DNA of 64,000 bases from Periconia sp. R9002 (taxonomy: Eukaryota; Ascomycota; Dothideomycetes; Pleosporales; Periconiaceae): contig JAMAHW010000015.1 in assembly GCA_023627715.1 (NCBI GenBank), positions 496,001-560,000 on the forward strand, written 5' to 3'. The notes below the pieces were generated by a model. The model was not told the origin of the DNA. It searched no databases and was given only the letters and a program-made list of their open reading frames with translations. The translations under genes and the position numbers were made by a program. Below are positions 11,152 to 22,637 of this stretch, one piece after another (position 1 is the first letter of the stretch; every line of letters starts with the position of its first letter).

Positions 11152-12005
11152 GGTTTTGAGAAGGGAAAGGGGGGTCTTGGGACCGCCGGGTAAGAGGACA
11201 TGAGGGGAAGGAAGTAAGGAGATGTTTTTTCGTTTATTTTCACGCTGAGCGCTTCATTTCTTGTTTTGCATGGTTGAGAGTGTTGCATCTTTTGGAGCAA
11301 AGGCAAGCATGATCAATCATTACATACCATTGGGATGGGCGGTTTATATTGCTACACAACACACATATTTTTTTTGCAAAGTTTAACACATGAATACTTA
11401 TCCATCCATCCATGTCTAGCATTTACACAAGCATAAACAGTGGGATGATCGTTACGTGCATGGACGTACTAGGACTATAAGTAACCAGTACTCCGTGTAC
11501 GCACGCACGCATTCTTACTGGGGAATTGAAAACATTGATATCGTACATATATTCGTGTAGCAAATATGCGTCGATACGCATCGAGTGATCTCATTCAACC
11601 AAAGGAAGAAACCCCTCGCAATTTATCTATCCGTGTATCCAGCAATATTCGTTCAAGAGGACAAGAAAAGGGACAGTAAACGATAAGAGGGTTGTTGCTT
11701 TTCCTCTAGATCTACCTAGCTAAGGTAGAAAGGGGAAAGAAAGAAAGAAGAGCGGAGTTTTTTTTTTTTCACCCTTCTGTCTCTTCCTTTCCTCAATCTC
11801 TCTTCCGATTCGCGAAAAAGAAAAATTGCATGGAGAGACCCACGGCGTGTATCAATCAATATCCTGGCCACCTCCGCAAAACGATCCCCATGGGCTCCTC
11901 TCCATCCACACCACCTTACTCGCCTCCGCCAAATCACAAATTGTTTCCACTCCTTTGCCTCCCTGCCTCCTCTTTCTGGCACCCATATTCGCAATCAAGC
12001 ACCAT
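11152..12005. other. Convergent 3' spacer, permease / CHO1
   Basis: This 854-bp spacer lies between convergent gene ends. It holds homopurine and homopyrimidine runs near 11730-11830 (a polyT of about 11 and GAAAGAAAGAA tracts) and presumably both 3' UTRs. No gene is seen. Confidence 0.4.
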
Positions 12006-12974
12006 CTACGGCTTCGGAATATGAATCGTCTTACTAGTCATAAGGCACCCATGTAACACAAACAACAAGGCCACAGGGTGCACCTCCCACGCCGTGCCAG
12101 CACCCCAAACACCGAGCGGGACATCTGCGTGCGTCCACCCCTTGCTGGCCCAGTACGCCATTGTTGCAGCGAGCGCGAGGGACGTTGGGATCGGGGTTCC
12201 TTCGAAGTACTGAGACTTTCCGGTAGCGTCTTTGGGAAGCATGGCGACAGTTACGTTGAAGCGTGCGAGACGGGTGAGACCGCAGAGGACGAAGAAGGCG
12301 AGGAGTACGTGGTCTGCCGTCGTGCGGAGACCGAGGGAGAAGGCGGCGGCGGCGGGCGATACGCCGAAAGAGACCTAGAGGTGTTTTAGTCAGGATCATG
12401 TATTTTGGTATAAATCTGTTTCGTGTTTTTTTGTTCGGGGAGAAGAGACGTTTTGTCTCGCCAAGGTATGACAGCATAACACATCCGTTTGCAAACATAC
12501 CAGATCAGCAAGCGAGTCCAATTCCTGACCCATCAAACTCGCCTTCTTCCTCCAGCGCGCTACTTTGCCGTCCATGAAGTCGAAGAAGAGTCCGAGCGGG
12601 ATGAAGCCCAGCGCGAGGTAGAGGTTCGTGTAGTTTGTGGGGTCGTCCTGGACGCAGTATCGGAGCGAGGAGAAGACGGACATGACGCCGCAGAAGCCTG
12701 TTACATTGCATAAAGATTAGAGGGACCCGTACAAAGGGTAGAAGCTGTCTGCATACCATTCAACTCCGTGATGAAGTCAGCGAGATGAAGGGCACGGAAG
12801 AGGGAGAAGTGGCCGGCTTCAGAGCTGAGGAGCCGTGCTTGCTTGTCTTGCGCTGTTGTGATTGTCAGCGAAGTGATCTCTTAAGTTGATTTATTGTTCT
12901 CGTTGCATACTCAAATCTTTCGCAGGAGGAGCAGTGTCCTTGGGCCCCGAGGGCGCGCCATTTCTTCTGGACAT
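12006..12974 (-). CDS. CHO1: CDP-diacylglycerol--serine O-phosphatidyltransferase (phosphatidylserine synthase)
   Basis: Exons on the minus strand are 12974..12911, 12852..12757, 12697..12501 and 12374..12006, giving 241 aa; introns are 58, 59 and 126 bp and all junctions keep frame. The CDP-alcohol phosphotransferase motif is complete: D-G-x2-A-R-x8-G-x3-D-x3-D, read in [11 protein letters not shown]...GQELDSLAD. The rest ([43 protein letters not shown]) matches fungal Cho1/Pss. The enzyme makes phosphatidylserine from CDP-DAG and serine at the ER and is an integral membrane protein with several TM helices. I start at the ATG at 12974; the frame is open further up but has no ATG. Length is slightly below yeast Cho1 (276 aa), mainly at the N-terminus. 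Confidence 0.92.
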
Positions 12975-13347
12975 GGCGACGAAAGCGTAACGGGGTGGAG
13001 GGTCGAAAGCTTTGTTTGGTACGCAGAAAAATGTCGGCGAGAGAGATGCTAAACTAATCAAAGAGTTAGAGAAGAGCGTGGATTTAAGTAGTACGTCAGG
13101 TGTTGACGCTGGTTGGTAGCTGCGCAAAGAGGGTGTTTGCAATGGCGGTGCGGGAAAGCTTGAATTGGAGCGAGCGTGGGCCTAGAAGTTGAACCCTAGG
13201 ACGGCAGGACGTCATCACCTGGCCGCAGCCACACGAACGTGAACGTGACTGGCCCACATCAACACACCTTACAGATCCTGGCTCTATTCATCTTAAGCGC
13301 TTTTGCACAGGCAATATTCGTCCCACTGGCTATAGTTACGGATAATA
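12975..13347. other. CHO1 upstream region
   Basis: Presumed CHO1 promoter and leader up to the MITE. No ORF or other feature is supported. A G/C-rich block lies around 13200-13250. Confidence 0.35.
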
Positions 13348-13512
13348 CAGAGGGGTGACACGCCGGGACGTCATATATCGGGTAGCTAGTGTACCAGGCG
13401 TTATTCACAAACCAGATAACTATACCAGACATACTACGTAGGTCGTAGAGCTTCTGATTAAAGAACCTATTAATCCTCCCGATATGTGACTTCCCGGCGC
13501 GTCACCCTTCTG
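13348..13512. mobile_element. 165-bp MITE-like element with 35-bp terminal inverted repeats and TA target duplication
   Basis: The two ends are inverted repeats, 13348..13382 and 13478..13512. They match at 31 of 35 positions by my alignment; the mismatches are at TIR positions 5, 13, 22 and 27, three of them transitions. The outer ends start CAGAGGGGTGAC and, read on the reverse strand, CAGAAGGGTGAC. Both flanks carry the dinucleotide TA (13346-13347 and 13513-13514), the target duplication of Tc1/mariner/pogo-type transposases. The interior of about 95 bp has no ORF, so the element is non-autonomous and would need a transposase supplied in trans. It sits between the CHO1 5' side and the GAR1 3' end. 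Confidence 0.85.
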
Positions 13513-13838
13513 TAGTTAAGGCAAGCAGATTGTATATGAGATCTTACATTTCCTTGCCTCCGTGACTGTTTGCATCGTTGTAACCGTAGAAACGGAGCCA
13601 TTAGGACGTCGCGCACAAAAGCATCACCAAGCGCTGCGATTGTGTGCTTGAACGTGAATACATGCTAGCAGACACTCTATCTGGCCTGCGCCGAGTCTCG
13701 AACATTTTACAAAGAAATGCCTTCCTTGCCCCTGAACGCCGTGAATAATCATGGTATCGGTCATGCGCGCCCGTACCGTAAAGAACAAAACCCAACAAAG
13801 ATCGAGAGATCTTGTCCAAGTCATCGTTTCCCCCAGGC

Positions 13839-14717
13839 TTAATAGCCACCCCGACCCCGACCTCCAAATCCACCACGCCCACCTCCTCTTGAGAAGCCAC
13901 CGCTACCACTGAAACCGCCGCCACCACGACCTCCACCAAATCCACCCCTTGCACCACCTCGTCCACCACCGCGTGAGAAGCCGCCGCCGCCGCCACGAGG
14001 TCCTCCGCGTCCACGTCCACCACGACCTCCTCGGTCTCCTCCACGGCCACGGCCAGCTCCGCCGGCTCTCTTTGGTTTCGGGGCACCTGGGGGAGGGGCA
14101 GGCTTTGGCAAGAATCTAGAAAAAAAAAATCAGATTAGACCTCTCTTTGAAGGGGTTCAGTGAAGGTCGTACTTTTCGAGCGGAAGAAGCTTGTCGCCAC
14201 CAATGTAGACCTTATCGCCAGATTTGAATGACTTCGCTTGTATGCCCTCCTGAGGTTTTATCGTGAAATAGACTTGGTTGAGCGGTCCGAGGATCTCATC
14301 GACTTTTCCGATAGGAGTCTATCGCTGCATTAGCCAATTGTCCGTGACTCCAATTGCATGTAACTCGCAAAGTATTCATACCTTGTTCTCCAAGTATATA
14401 GGCGCATTGAAGTAAGGGATTTTCGTGTTTATCGATTCGCAGAACATTTCTCCCTCAACATCGTGAACAAATTTGCCCATTTCTGTAATGTGTGAGCACA
14501 ATCAAATTGGATATAAGACACTGGGGAATACAGAATGACCTACCGAGCACTTGAGCAGGCGGTCCGAAAGATTGCGGTGCACCTCCGCGACCTGCTTCAA
14601 AGTTAGTAGCTGCGGAAGCTGGAGCTCTGGAGATGCGCTCTACACACCTCCCCTCGACGAGAAACCGCCGCGCCCGCCGCCTCTTGGTCCGCCTCGTGAT
14701 CCTCCTCGGAACGACAT
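13839..14717 (-). CDS. GAR1: H/ACA snoRNP subunit Gar1
   Basis: Five exons on the minus strand (14717..14648, 14591..14544, 14482..14382, 14318..14173, 14115..13839) give 213 aa; introns are 56, 61, 63 and 57 bp and all junctions keep frame. The protein starts with a short RGG box ([19 protein letters not shown]). It has the conserved core [14 protein letters not shown]...[35 protein letters not shown]...KLLPLEKFLPKP, then a long Arg/Gly-rich tail to the stop, the classic Gar1 domain order. Gar1 is one of four core proteins of H/ACA RNPs, which pseudouridylate rRNA and snRNA in nucleolus and Cajal-like bodies. Divergent from THS1 across 417 bp, so the two translation-related genes may share a promoter. 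Confidence 0.95.
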
Positions 14718-15134
14718 TGTTGTATTCGGTAGTTGGGGTGGGTGGATCGTCGCAATTGTCGCGAGGTTACTGCCGGGCACGGTTTGAAAGTTCGTGGAAA
14801 AAATCGAGGCCAATCGGAGACACCTTTTTCCGGGAGCGCGCCCTGGGCTCGTGCTTCCCTCGACCCCACCACGACGACGCCAAGACCAAGGTGGGATGTT
14901 GACCAATTCGGAATTTGAGAAGACACTTCTTCTGGCCATTCGCCCAAACTCTCAGAGTGACTGTTTACAGTAAACGCTGGGAAATCTTTGTCATCTCAAG
15001 TAGGTACATTACCAATCCGTATTTCACGTCCTGAGTCATCTCAGCGCCCGACTGTTTCTGACATTGATTGACTCACACGAGAATATATTATATTGTGCAC
15101 ACGACCCATCTTGCTGAGTTTCAACAGGATAAAC
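14718..15134. promoter_or_regulatory. Shared divergent promoter region GAR1 / threonyl-tRNA synthetase
   Basis: 417 bp between two divergent start codons. It has an AT patch (atatattatattg) at about 15082, some 50 bp upstream of the synthetase ATG, which could position its initiation. No defined factor site is claimed. Confidence 0.45.
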
Positions 15135-17718
15135 ATGGCCGAAGCAGCGAAAGAAGCAGTGACGCAAGCCGTCGAAGGCGTCAAAAACTTAGCCGTCTCG
15201 GGTGACGCAAAACCAAAGAAAGAGAAGAAGGCAAAGAAAGGAGCTGAAGGAGACGGACGTCCCTTGGAATTGAATCCGAAACCAGAATTCTTTGATCATC
15301 GCATTCAAATCTTGTAAGCCTATTTACTTTTTAGAAAAACATGTTTGCGTACTAACTGTCATATAGTGAGAAACTGAAGGCCAAGTATGATGAAGAAGTT
15401 GCTCAGAAACCACGCGGTACGCATATCTTAGATGGGTGGAACTTGAAATACAACCAACTGACATGAATTTTTGCGCGCAGAGAAAATCCAAATCACACTT
15501 GGGGATGGGAAAGTCATAGATGGGGAATCTTGGGTCACCAGTCCGGCAGATATCGCCCGTGGAATCTCGAAGAGCTTGTTTGAGCGCACAGTCATTGCCC
15601 GTCTGGACAAAGGCACAGAGTCGGAGACACTATGGGATCTTGAACGACCTTTAGAGCGGAGCTGTAAATTGGAACTGTTACCATTCGAAGATCCAGAAGG
15701 GAAGAAAGTCTTCTGGCACTCTAGTGCTCACATCCTTGGAGAGGCGTCAGAACGGAGATTTGGCTGCGATCTCTGCATTGGGCCACCCATCGACGATGGA
15801 TTCTACTATGAGGTTGGTTCATATCAGAGTCAGTATAGCATGAAGCTTACAAACCCTACAGATGGCACTTCCGGAGAAAGCTGCGGTAGAATCCACCGAC
15901 TACAAGCCCCTTGAAACGATCGTCAGCAGTATCGTCAAGGAAAAGCAGGTTTTCCAACGACTGGAACTCTCAAAGGAAGACCTGTGAGTGTAAAAAGCCC
16001 GACTGTAGAGTGTAGACACTAATGTGATACTGCAGGCTTGAAATGTTCAAGTCGAACCCATACAAGCAACACATCATCAAAGATAAGATCCCCGACGGCA
16101 CATCCACGACAGTATACCGCAACGGTCCGCTTATCGATCTTTGCCGAGGACCACATGTGCCACACACTGGGCGGATAAAGCAATTCAAGATCATGAAGAA
16201 CTCCGCATCCTACTTCCTGGGAGACGCGAAGAACGACAGTCTACAGCGTATCTATGGTGTATCGTTCCCGGACAAGGACCAGATGAATGCCCACCTGAAA
16301 TACCTCGAAGAAGCTGCTAAGCGTGATCACCGAAAGATTGGCAAAGAGCAAGAACTCTTCTTCTTCCATGAACACAGCCCAGGATCTTGCTTCTTCTTGC
16401 CTCACGGAATGATTATTTACAACAATTTGTTGACTTTCCTGAAAGAGGAATACTGGAAGCGTGGTTACCAGGAAGTTGGTTCGCCAAATATGTTCAACTC
16501 GTCACTGTGGAAAATTTCCGGCCATTGGCAGCATTATTCTGAAGACATGTTCACATTCGAAGTGGAGAAGGAGAAATGGGCATTGAAGCCTATGAACTGC
16601 CCCGGTCACTGCCTCATTTTCGGACACCGTGAACGAAGCTATCGTGAATTACCCATTCGCATGGCCGATTTCGGTATCCTCCACCGTAATGAAGCCTCTG
16701 GCGCACTTAGTGGTTTGACGCGTGTTCGTCGTTTCCAACAGGACGATACCCACATTTTCTGTACGGAGGACCAGATCACCGACGAAATCGCCGCCCTATT
16801 CGACTTCTTGAGGGAGGTCTATGGCAAATTTGGCTTTACATTCAAGCTCAAGCTCAGCACGCGGCCAGACGGTTTCCTCGGAGAGATCGAGACGTGGAAC
16901 AAGGCAGAAGCGCGACTGACGGAAGCACTCGACAAATTTACCGCCGAAGGAGGTGGGCAATGGGAACTCAACCCCGGAGACGGAGCTTTCTATGGCCCCA
17001 AGATCGATATCACCATCCAGGATGCACTGCGACGAGATTTCCAATGCGCCACCATTCAACTCGACTTCCAACTCCCCCAGCAATTCCAGCTCGAGTACAT
17101 GACAGCCGAGGCGAGGCCGAAGGTGGAAAAGAAGGAGGAGCCAAAACAGGAGAAACAGGAGAAACCCAAGGAATTGGGCGAAAAGGAAGAGCCAGTCATC
17201 CAAAAGACTACCGCACCGCAACCAGGTTATGCCCGACCCGTCATGATCCACCGCGCCATCTACGGCTCATTCGAGCGTTTTATGGGGTAAGTTATCCTTC
17301 CCTCCGACCCCCCTCTCCACCCCTAACTAACCAACCCCTCCCCTGTAGAATCCTCACCGAGCACTTCGCCGGCCGCTGGCCCTTCTGGCTCTCGCCACGC
17401 CAAGTCCTCGTCATCCCCGTGATGCCCGCAGTCAACGACTACGTCAAGGAAGTGCAAGCCCAGCTCCGCGCCAAGGGCCTCCACGCCGACATCGACATCA
17501 GCGGCAACACGATGCAGAAGAAGATCCGCACCGGCCAGCTGCAGCTGTACAACTTCATCTTCGTCGTCGGCGCCGAGGAGCGCGACTCCCAGACGGCGAA
17601 TATCAGGAATCGCGACGATCAGGCTACGCAGCAGCGTGGCGAGGTCATTCCGCTCAAGGACGCGATTGAGAAGTTGGTCCAGTTGAAGAATGAGAGGAGG
17701 ATGGATAATAAGATCTAG
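15135..17718 (+). CDS. THS1: Threonyl-tRNA synthetase
   Basis: Exons 15135..15313, 15367..15416, 15481..15812, 15862..15983, 16036..17286 and 17349..17718 give 767 aa, with frame kept at all five junctions. Domain order: Lys-rich N-terminal extension ([10 protein letters not shown]), TGS domain ([14 protein letters not shown]), editing/second additional domain with [11 protein letters not shown] and RGPHVPHTG, class II catalytic core ([36 protein letters not shown]), and C-terminal anticodon-binding domain ([15 protein letters not shown]). It charges tRNA-Thr. A Lys/Glu-rich insertion of roughly 43 residues (about 586-629, bases 17109-17237) splits the core between LEYM and [12 protein letters not shown]. 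No mitochondrial presequence is evident, so this is most likely the cytosolic enzyme. Confidence 0.95.
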
Positions 17719-18628
17719 ATGGAAGGTGGTGGGACGAAGGCAATGATTTGAGATGATGCTGATGATGATGAACCATGCTGGCTCGCCATGTGATGGACTG
17801 GTTGGTTGGGGAGGGTCTAGGACGCACGTAGTTTTCATGAACGCTTCCTCGCGGCGGGAGAATTCCAACCAATTCACCTCCTAGAGAGAGAAAAGACAGA
17901 CAAAAAATATACTTCACCTGTTCATACACTTCTTCCCTATTCTTCTCACAAGGAGAACCTCCTGTCAACAGTGTTCAAAACCACACGCACATCAAAATCA
18001 CAATCTTGATCGAGAAAGTAGTATTAGTAGATGGTGTGTGCCAAAAAGGCCCCCGGCCTTGATATCAAGCCTGCCACCAAAAAACATACAGTACTCTCTT
18101 CGGTTATAACATGTTCTGCTACGTGCTAAATACCTCTTCCTTTGAACACCCTTTCCTTTCCCAGCACAGCCTGAACGATGACTCGCGTGTTTGGTATTAA
18201 AGGCACGCTCCAAGCGCCAATGCCGCACTCCGCCTCCCAATGTTATTATCTATGTATATGTTTGTGTGTGCGTAATGTTTGCAAATTTCCCTCACACCAT
18301 GGGCCCCATTGAATGGTTATAGCCGCCGCCGTTGGTTGTTGGGTGTTGATTGGTATCATTACACGAAGAAAAGAACAGTAAAAAACAGAGTCAGAATGGT
18401 TCCAGCGCCCAGAATTTGCATGAGAAAGAAGCAATGAGAATAAGGCTCCCGATCAGCTAGGTAAACACGAGTCATACATGTGCAAATGTTGCTCGAGCGT
18501 GTCTGCAAATGTCAAAGAGGCAAGAATGGGATGTATCTTTTTTTTTTGATCCAACGGAAGATAGCATGCCTGAGGAAATGAAAGCTCTTTCTTCTTTCCA
18601 GAATGTGGTTGGTGTCAATTGTCGTGTT
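17719..18628. other. Convergent 3' spacer
   Basis: 910 bp between the ends of the convergent synthetase and metallopeptidase genes. It has short GAT/TGA trinucleotide runs near 17755-17770 and a T9-10 run near 18540. No gene is supported. Confidence 0.4.
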
Positions 18629-21127
18629 TCAACGAACAATGATCAAACCAAACCCGTCGAGCCACGGTCCGCAAGAACCAGTCAGGCCGCCAATGCCGTA
18701 ACCGCGAGGAGGAATGAGGGTGTGCCTATGTTGTGTTAGTTCAGTTTGACAATGAAGAAAGCCTTCAAGGTTGCCTTACCCGCCACCGCCATCAGCATTT
18801 CCATACCACTCGCTCTTGCGGCCCATGGTCGTCAGGACCTGAAGCGCATCGATCCATGCACCTGATCGCACCCCAAAGCCCATGAGGTATTCTCCTCTAC
18901 GCACATCTAGTGGGAAGTCATTGGCACCTCCTCCTCGTTTGCCAAACAACTGTGAAGTACCATCCTCGTACATGAACTCCACACCGTCCACGGATCCTCC
19001 GGCAAAAACACGAACTGTAACGAGGTACTTGGTCGACATGTATGCACTCTCCAATACAACTTCTTGGAACTGGGAGCCCTCCATCTGTGATGCGCCCAAC
19101 TTGCTGCTACGGTACCCGTATCGACCATCTGGCAGTCGTACATGCGAGTTTTGGCTCGTGAGTGATGAAAAGTCCTCGACGATGTGGCTTCCACCACCAG
19201 CAGAGAAAACTTCAATCTTGAGTCTCGAACGCGATTTCTCCTTGGGCATCATATCACGGAGCTCTTGCTCATTGAGTACAACCTGTCGCGGGTATTGGCC
19301 CTCGACTTCGGGCCATCGTTTCCAATAATGGCAGACATCGTCACCTTCATTAAAGAGTTCGATCCATGCGATGCCTGAACTTGCTGTCGCAATGACGCCA
19401 CCTTGCGCAGCGTCGACCGTCCAAACTTGCACGCCAGTATCACCTGAAGGAGTGTAGTCTATCGGTATCCTAAAGCAGGGATGGAATCTGAAACGCAGCG
19501 CATCGAGAATATGCCATTCGCATTCATCGTTGGGAAGGACAAGTCGCTTGCCTTGCGAACCGGTGCGGGTAGAGTAAGGCTCACGGGTGGTGAAGGTGCG
19601 ATTAAGAGTAACATAATCGCGTAACATGACACCGCTCTTCTGATGGGGGCAACCAAACAGATGGCCTGTCTCATGCATATGAGCGCCAATTCCAATATTG
19701 GCTGCTTCCCAATTGCTCCCTGACTCATTACAGTCATTGGCAACATGGTTGGTATCTGTCGGTGTGGTGTCCCCAAAGGCCTGCCATACCTCTTCGATGC
19801 TGGAAGGGTAACTCTGTAAAGCGTGAGAGCCACAGATGGCGAGCTGAAGGTCGCCATCGCCTCCACCAAGAGCGGCATGACCTCGGATGACGCCGACATC
19901 TCGATCCCAATGTGCGTCGAGAATCAAGCACGAAACGTACTGTCGACGTCCAGGTTTCATCTGAAAGTATTCCTTTACTGCATCCTTTGCGATATCAAAC
20001 AATTCCCCCTTGGCAGTAGCAGGGTCATATTGCTGAGCGCGGTTCAGATCTCTAATCTCTTCTACCGTTCTATTGGATCGGATGACATGGACTTTTGCCT
20101 GGTTACGGAATTGTCCCTTTTCCCAATCCTGGTAGCTCAGTGTCCCGGGTTCCCATGACTCTTCAAAGCGAAAGCATCTCCTGCCAAAACCATGGCGTTG
20201 CATGTGTTCGCCAGTGAATGCTTGCCATAGATATGCAGCCATACGGTATTTCTTTATGGCCAGGTCCAAACCGTTGCCCTCGCGGTGGATACGGTCAGGC
20301 GTGGCATCGTATGTGCCGGGGGAATCACGACCCAATATGATCGCGAGCTGCAAAGGCGGAGTATTGGTCAATGGAAGATAATTCACATTGAAAAATGATG
20401 CGTGCGGGGAATTGGAGCCGTTGCCCGGAGGGACTTGGGGAGAGCTGAACTCGAAGCGTAGACGGTTCCATCCAGGCTCCATGTGGACGAGAGCTTTAAA
20501 GTAGGAATCGTTTACGGGCCACGCGGTAGACGGAAAACGACCTTGATGGTGATTCACGGTCACGGTTCCGTCCAATGGCCTGTTGGGGTCGCCGATTTGG
20601 CCAAAGACAAGTAGCAATTGCTGGTGAACCTGTTGCCGTCAGCAATCATGTCTCCACCACAAAAGTGTGTTCGACTTGCCCATGAATTGTCAGATATGGA
20701 GAGTATACGCGGGGCAAGCGGGGAGGCAGGAGCGGCATATTGCCCGCTTGAAGAAGATAGACCCTGGAGATGGTTCAGTGGTTGTTCGCGGGGTAGCGTG
20801 GGGAAAGGGATGGCTTCTCACGTTCATGCTGTATCGTTTGGTGGGGTTGGGACCGGGTCGGGGTGTGCGTGTTGTAGGCAATGGAGGGGCTCCGTTCTTG
20901 TTACCGTTCTGGAGTACAGAAACGTCGCCAGAAGTGGTGGAAGTCGCGGGCGTGGATGTGGAGTTGGAGGCTACGGCTGACGAGTCCAAAGTGGAAGATG
21001 ACTTGGGGCGAGCCAGGCCCTTCTTGTGCTCGCTCGTGTGGCCATTGCTGAGTGCCGACTGCCGGGCTTCGTCAGATTTGACGTTGGCCTTGCTCTTCCT
21101 CCTCAAGGTGGTCAAAAAAGAAGGCAT
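18629..21127 (-). CDS. Putative zinc metallopeptidase with jacalin-like lectin domain (YIL108W-like)
   Basis: Exons 21127..20822, 20629..18780 and 18725..18629 give 750 aa; introns are 192 and 54 bp, both in frame. The N-terminal 100 residues are Ser/Thr/Lys-rich and disordered. Next comes a region conserved in fungal 'putative peptidase' proteins (GQIGDPNRPLDGTVTVNHH; FNVNYLPLTNTPPLQLAIILG). The zinc motif HETGHLFGCPH (HExxHxxGxxH, His421/Glu422/His425/His431) is intact, with a nearby GVML that could serve as Met-turn. The C-terminus is jacalin-like (GGSVDGVEFMYEDG, GEYLMGFGVRSGAWIDALQVLT). The last exon completes that domain with IPPRGYGIGGLTGSCGPWLDG; without it the beta-prism would be cut short. 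No signal peptide is seen, so it is likely intracellular. Substrate unknown. Confidence 0.88.
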
Positions 21128-22636
21128 TATTATTAGGTAGGTATGGCCGCGGCGATTGTTGCGGGTGGGCCTTCGGAGACCGATTATAGACTCATATAGG
21201 AAAAGCGAGCGGCGTTGGTCGGACAGGAATTGTTGTAATGGGATATAGGTAGGGCGACAGACGGGTCAGACTAAGGTGCAATGAGGTGGTCGGAATGCGA
21301 CAATAGGTCGGTGGAGTAGCAGTAGGGAGGGGGAACAAACGAATGATTCCGGAGGGCAAGAGGTGGATGGGAGGTGCAAAGAGGACAGCGGGGAGAAGAA
21401 ACGAGGGGATGCAAAGGCAAGCAAGGCATCAACACGGGAGTGAGTAGGTAGGTATAGATGACTGCGGCAGAGATGGACAGAGAAGGAACGCGGCTATCAG
21501 CAGCTTCCAATCTCAAGGCTGGCAGTCACGTCGACTCGCATAGATATGTACCTATGTACCTGGAAACAGACCGAGTGGCGCGGAGATTGGCCACGATAGG
21601 AACACGATGATACAGGTACTATGTATGTACGTTATGGGGGTTATCGCAAGGGCACATCTATATCAAAGCACCCGGTAAGTTCGCTAGTTGGTTACATACG
21701 TACACGAACGCGTACACAGGCATCTGATGGAGAAGGCAAACATTCCGAACTAGATGGTGCACCGTCTCTTTTTAGCAGCAGGCCGGGGCACAAACCAACG
21801 TTTATGACGTTCTGCCAAGTGCGTCTTTAGCTTCGTTGCGTTGTTGATTGTTGTGTACACAAATAAATCGTTTACTTCGGAGCAACATGTGCAGCAAAGG
21901 GAGCAGAACAAAGTTGTACTTGTAGCTGTGATGTCGATTAAGGTTGATATTGACGCGCGCCACAGCTGGGTACATCTATTTCAGGTGCCAATAGAAACGC
22001 ATGCGAGGTTTGTTGGATAGACTTTGATAAACAACGTCATGCCAAATAACTAACAGTGGGAAAGATGCATTGCCTTGCCATGCCTGGTCATAGCTTCTGT
22101 ATTGTTAGTGAGTGTACGTACGTATTATTGGTTCGTACGTTAGGCACAAACCATACCGTACGAACCATGTTGAGTCAGCATAGATCCGTATTGTATCACC
22201 AGCCCCCCTGCATCCAGTCGCCAAAAGCAATTAACGACATCCATCACCGCCTGGCCCAATAATCGACACTCGACGTACCGGCTGCCATTGCTATGTATGC
22301 ACAGTGCTGCTCTGCCCACGGCTACGGTACGCAGACATTACAACTTCACTAACACTTGCTTGCCTATGGTACTCTGCTGTACTTGGTACATGCTAGCCTC
22401 GCCGAAACAGTAGTGCGGCCTGTGCTGAGAGGAAGCTACCGGCTGGTCTGCCTGATCCATTACTTATTACATCGTACTACTAACCCTCCCTCCAACAAGG
22501 AGGAGCACAGTCCACATTCCTTTTGCCGACCCAGCTGCTGCCACCTCCGCCCTCACCTCACACCATCCCTCGAGTGTGAAACATCTGCGAGGAGAGATCA
22601 CCACTTTACCATCTCTCTCGCAACGTCTCTCTCGCA
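21128..22636. promoter_or_regulatory. 1.5-kb divergent promoter region (metallopeptidase / Whi5-Nrm1 homolog)
   Basis: No coding ORF is supported. It contains one ACGCGT (21708-21713), a TGACGCGCGCCA block at about 21951 resembling E2F/MBF sites, several TACGTA/GTACGT palindromes around 22115-22160, and a pyrimidine-rich leader after 22480. Confidence 0.4.
21708..21713. promoter_or_regulatory. MCB-like ACGCGT upstream of Whi5/Nrm1 homolog
   Basis: ACGCGT is the core of MBF sites in yeasts, and yeast NRM1 is itself an MBF target. This copy is about 930 bp before the start, so function is uncertain. Confidence 0.3.
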
Positions 22637-22637
22637 A
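22612..22637 (+). repeat. Tandem 12-bp repeat tctctctcgcaa at the translation start
   Basis: Two identical 12-bp copies (22612-22623 and 22626-22637) lie directly before the proposed ATG, the second overlapping its A. They form part of a CT-rich leader. Confidence 0.6.
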
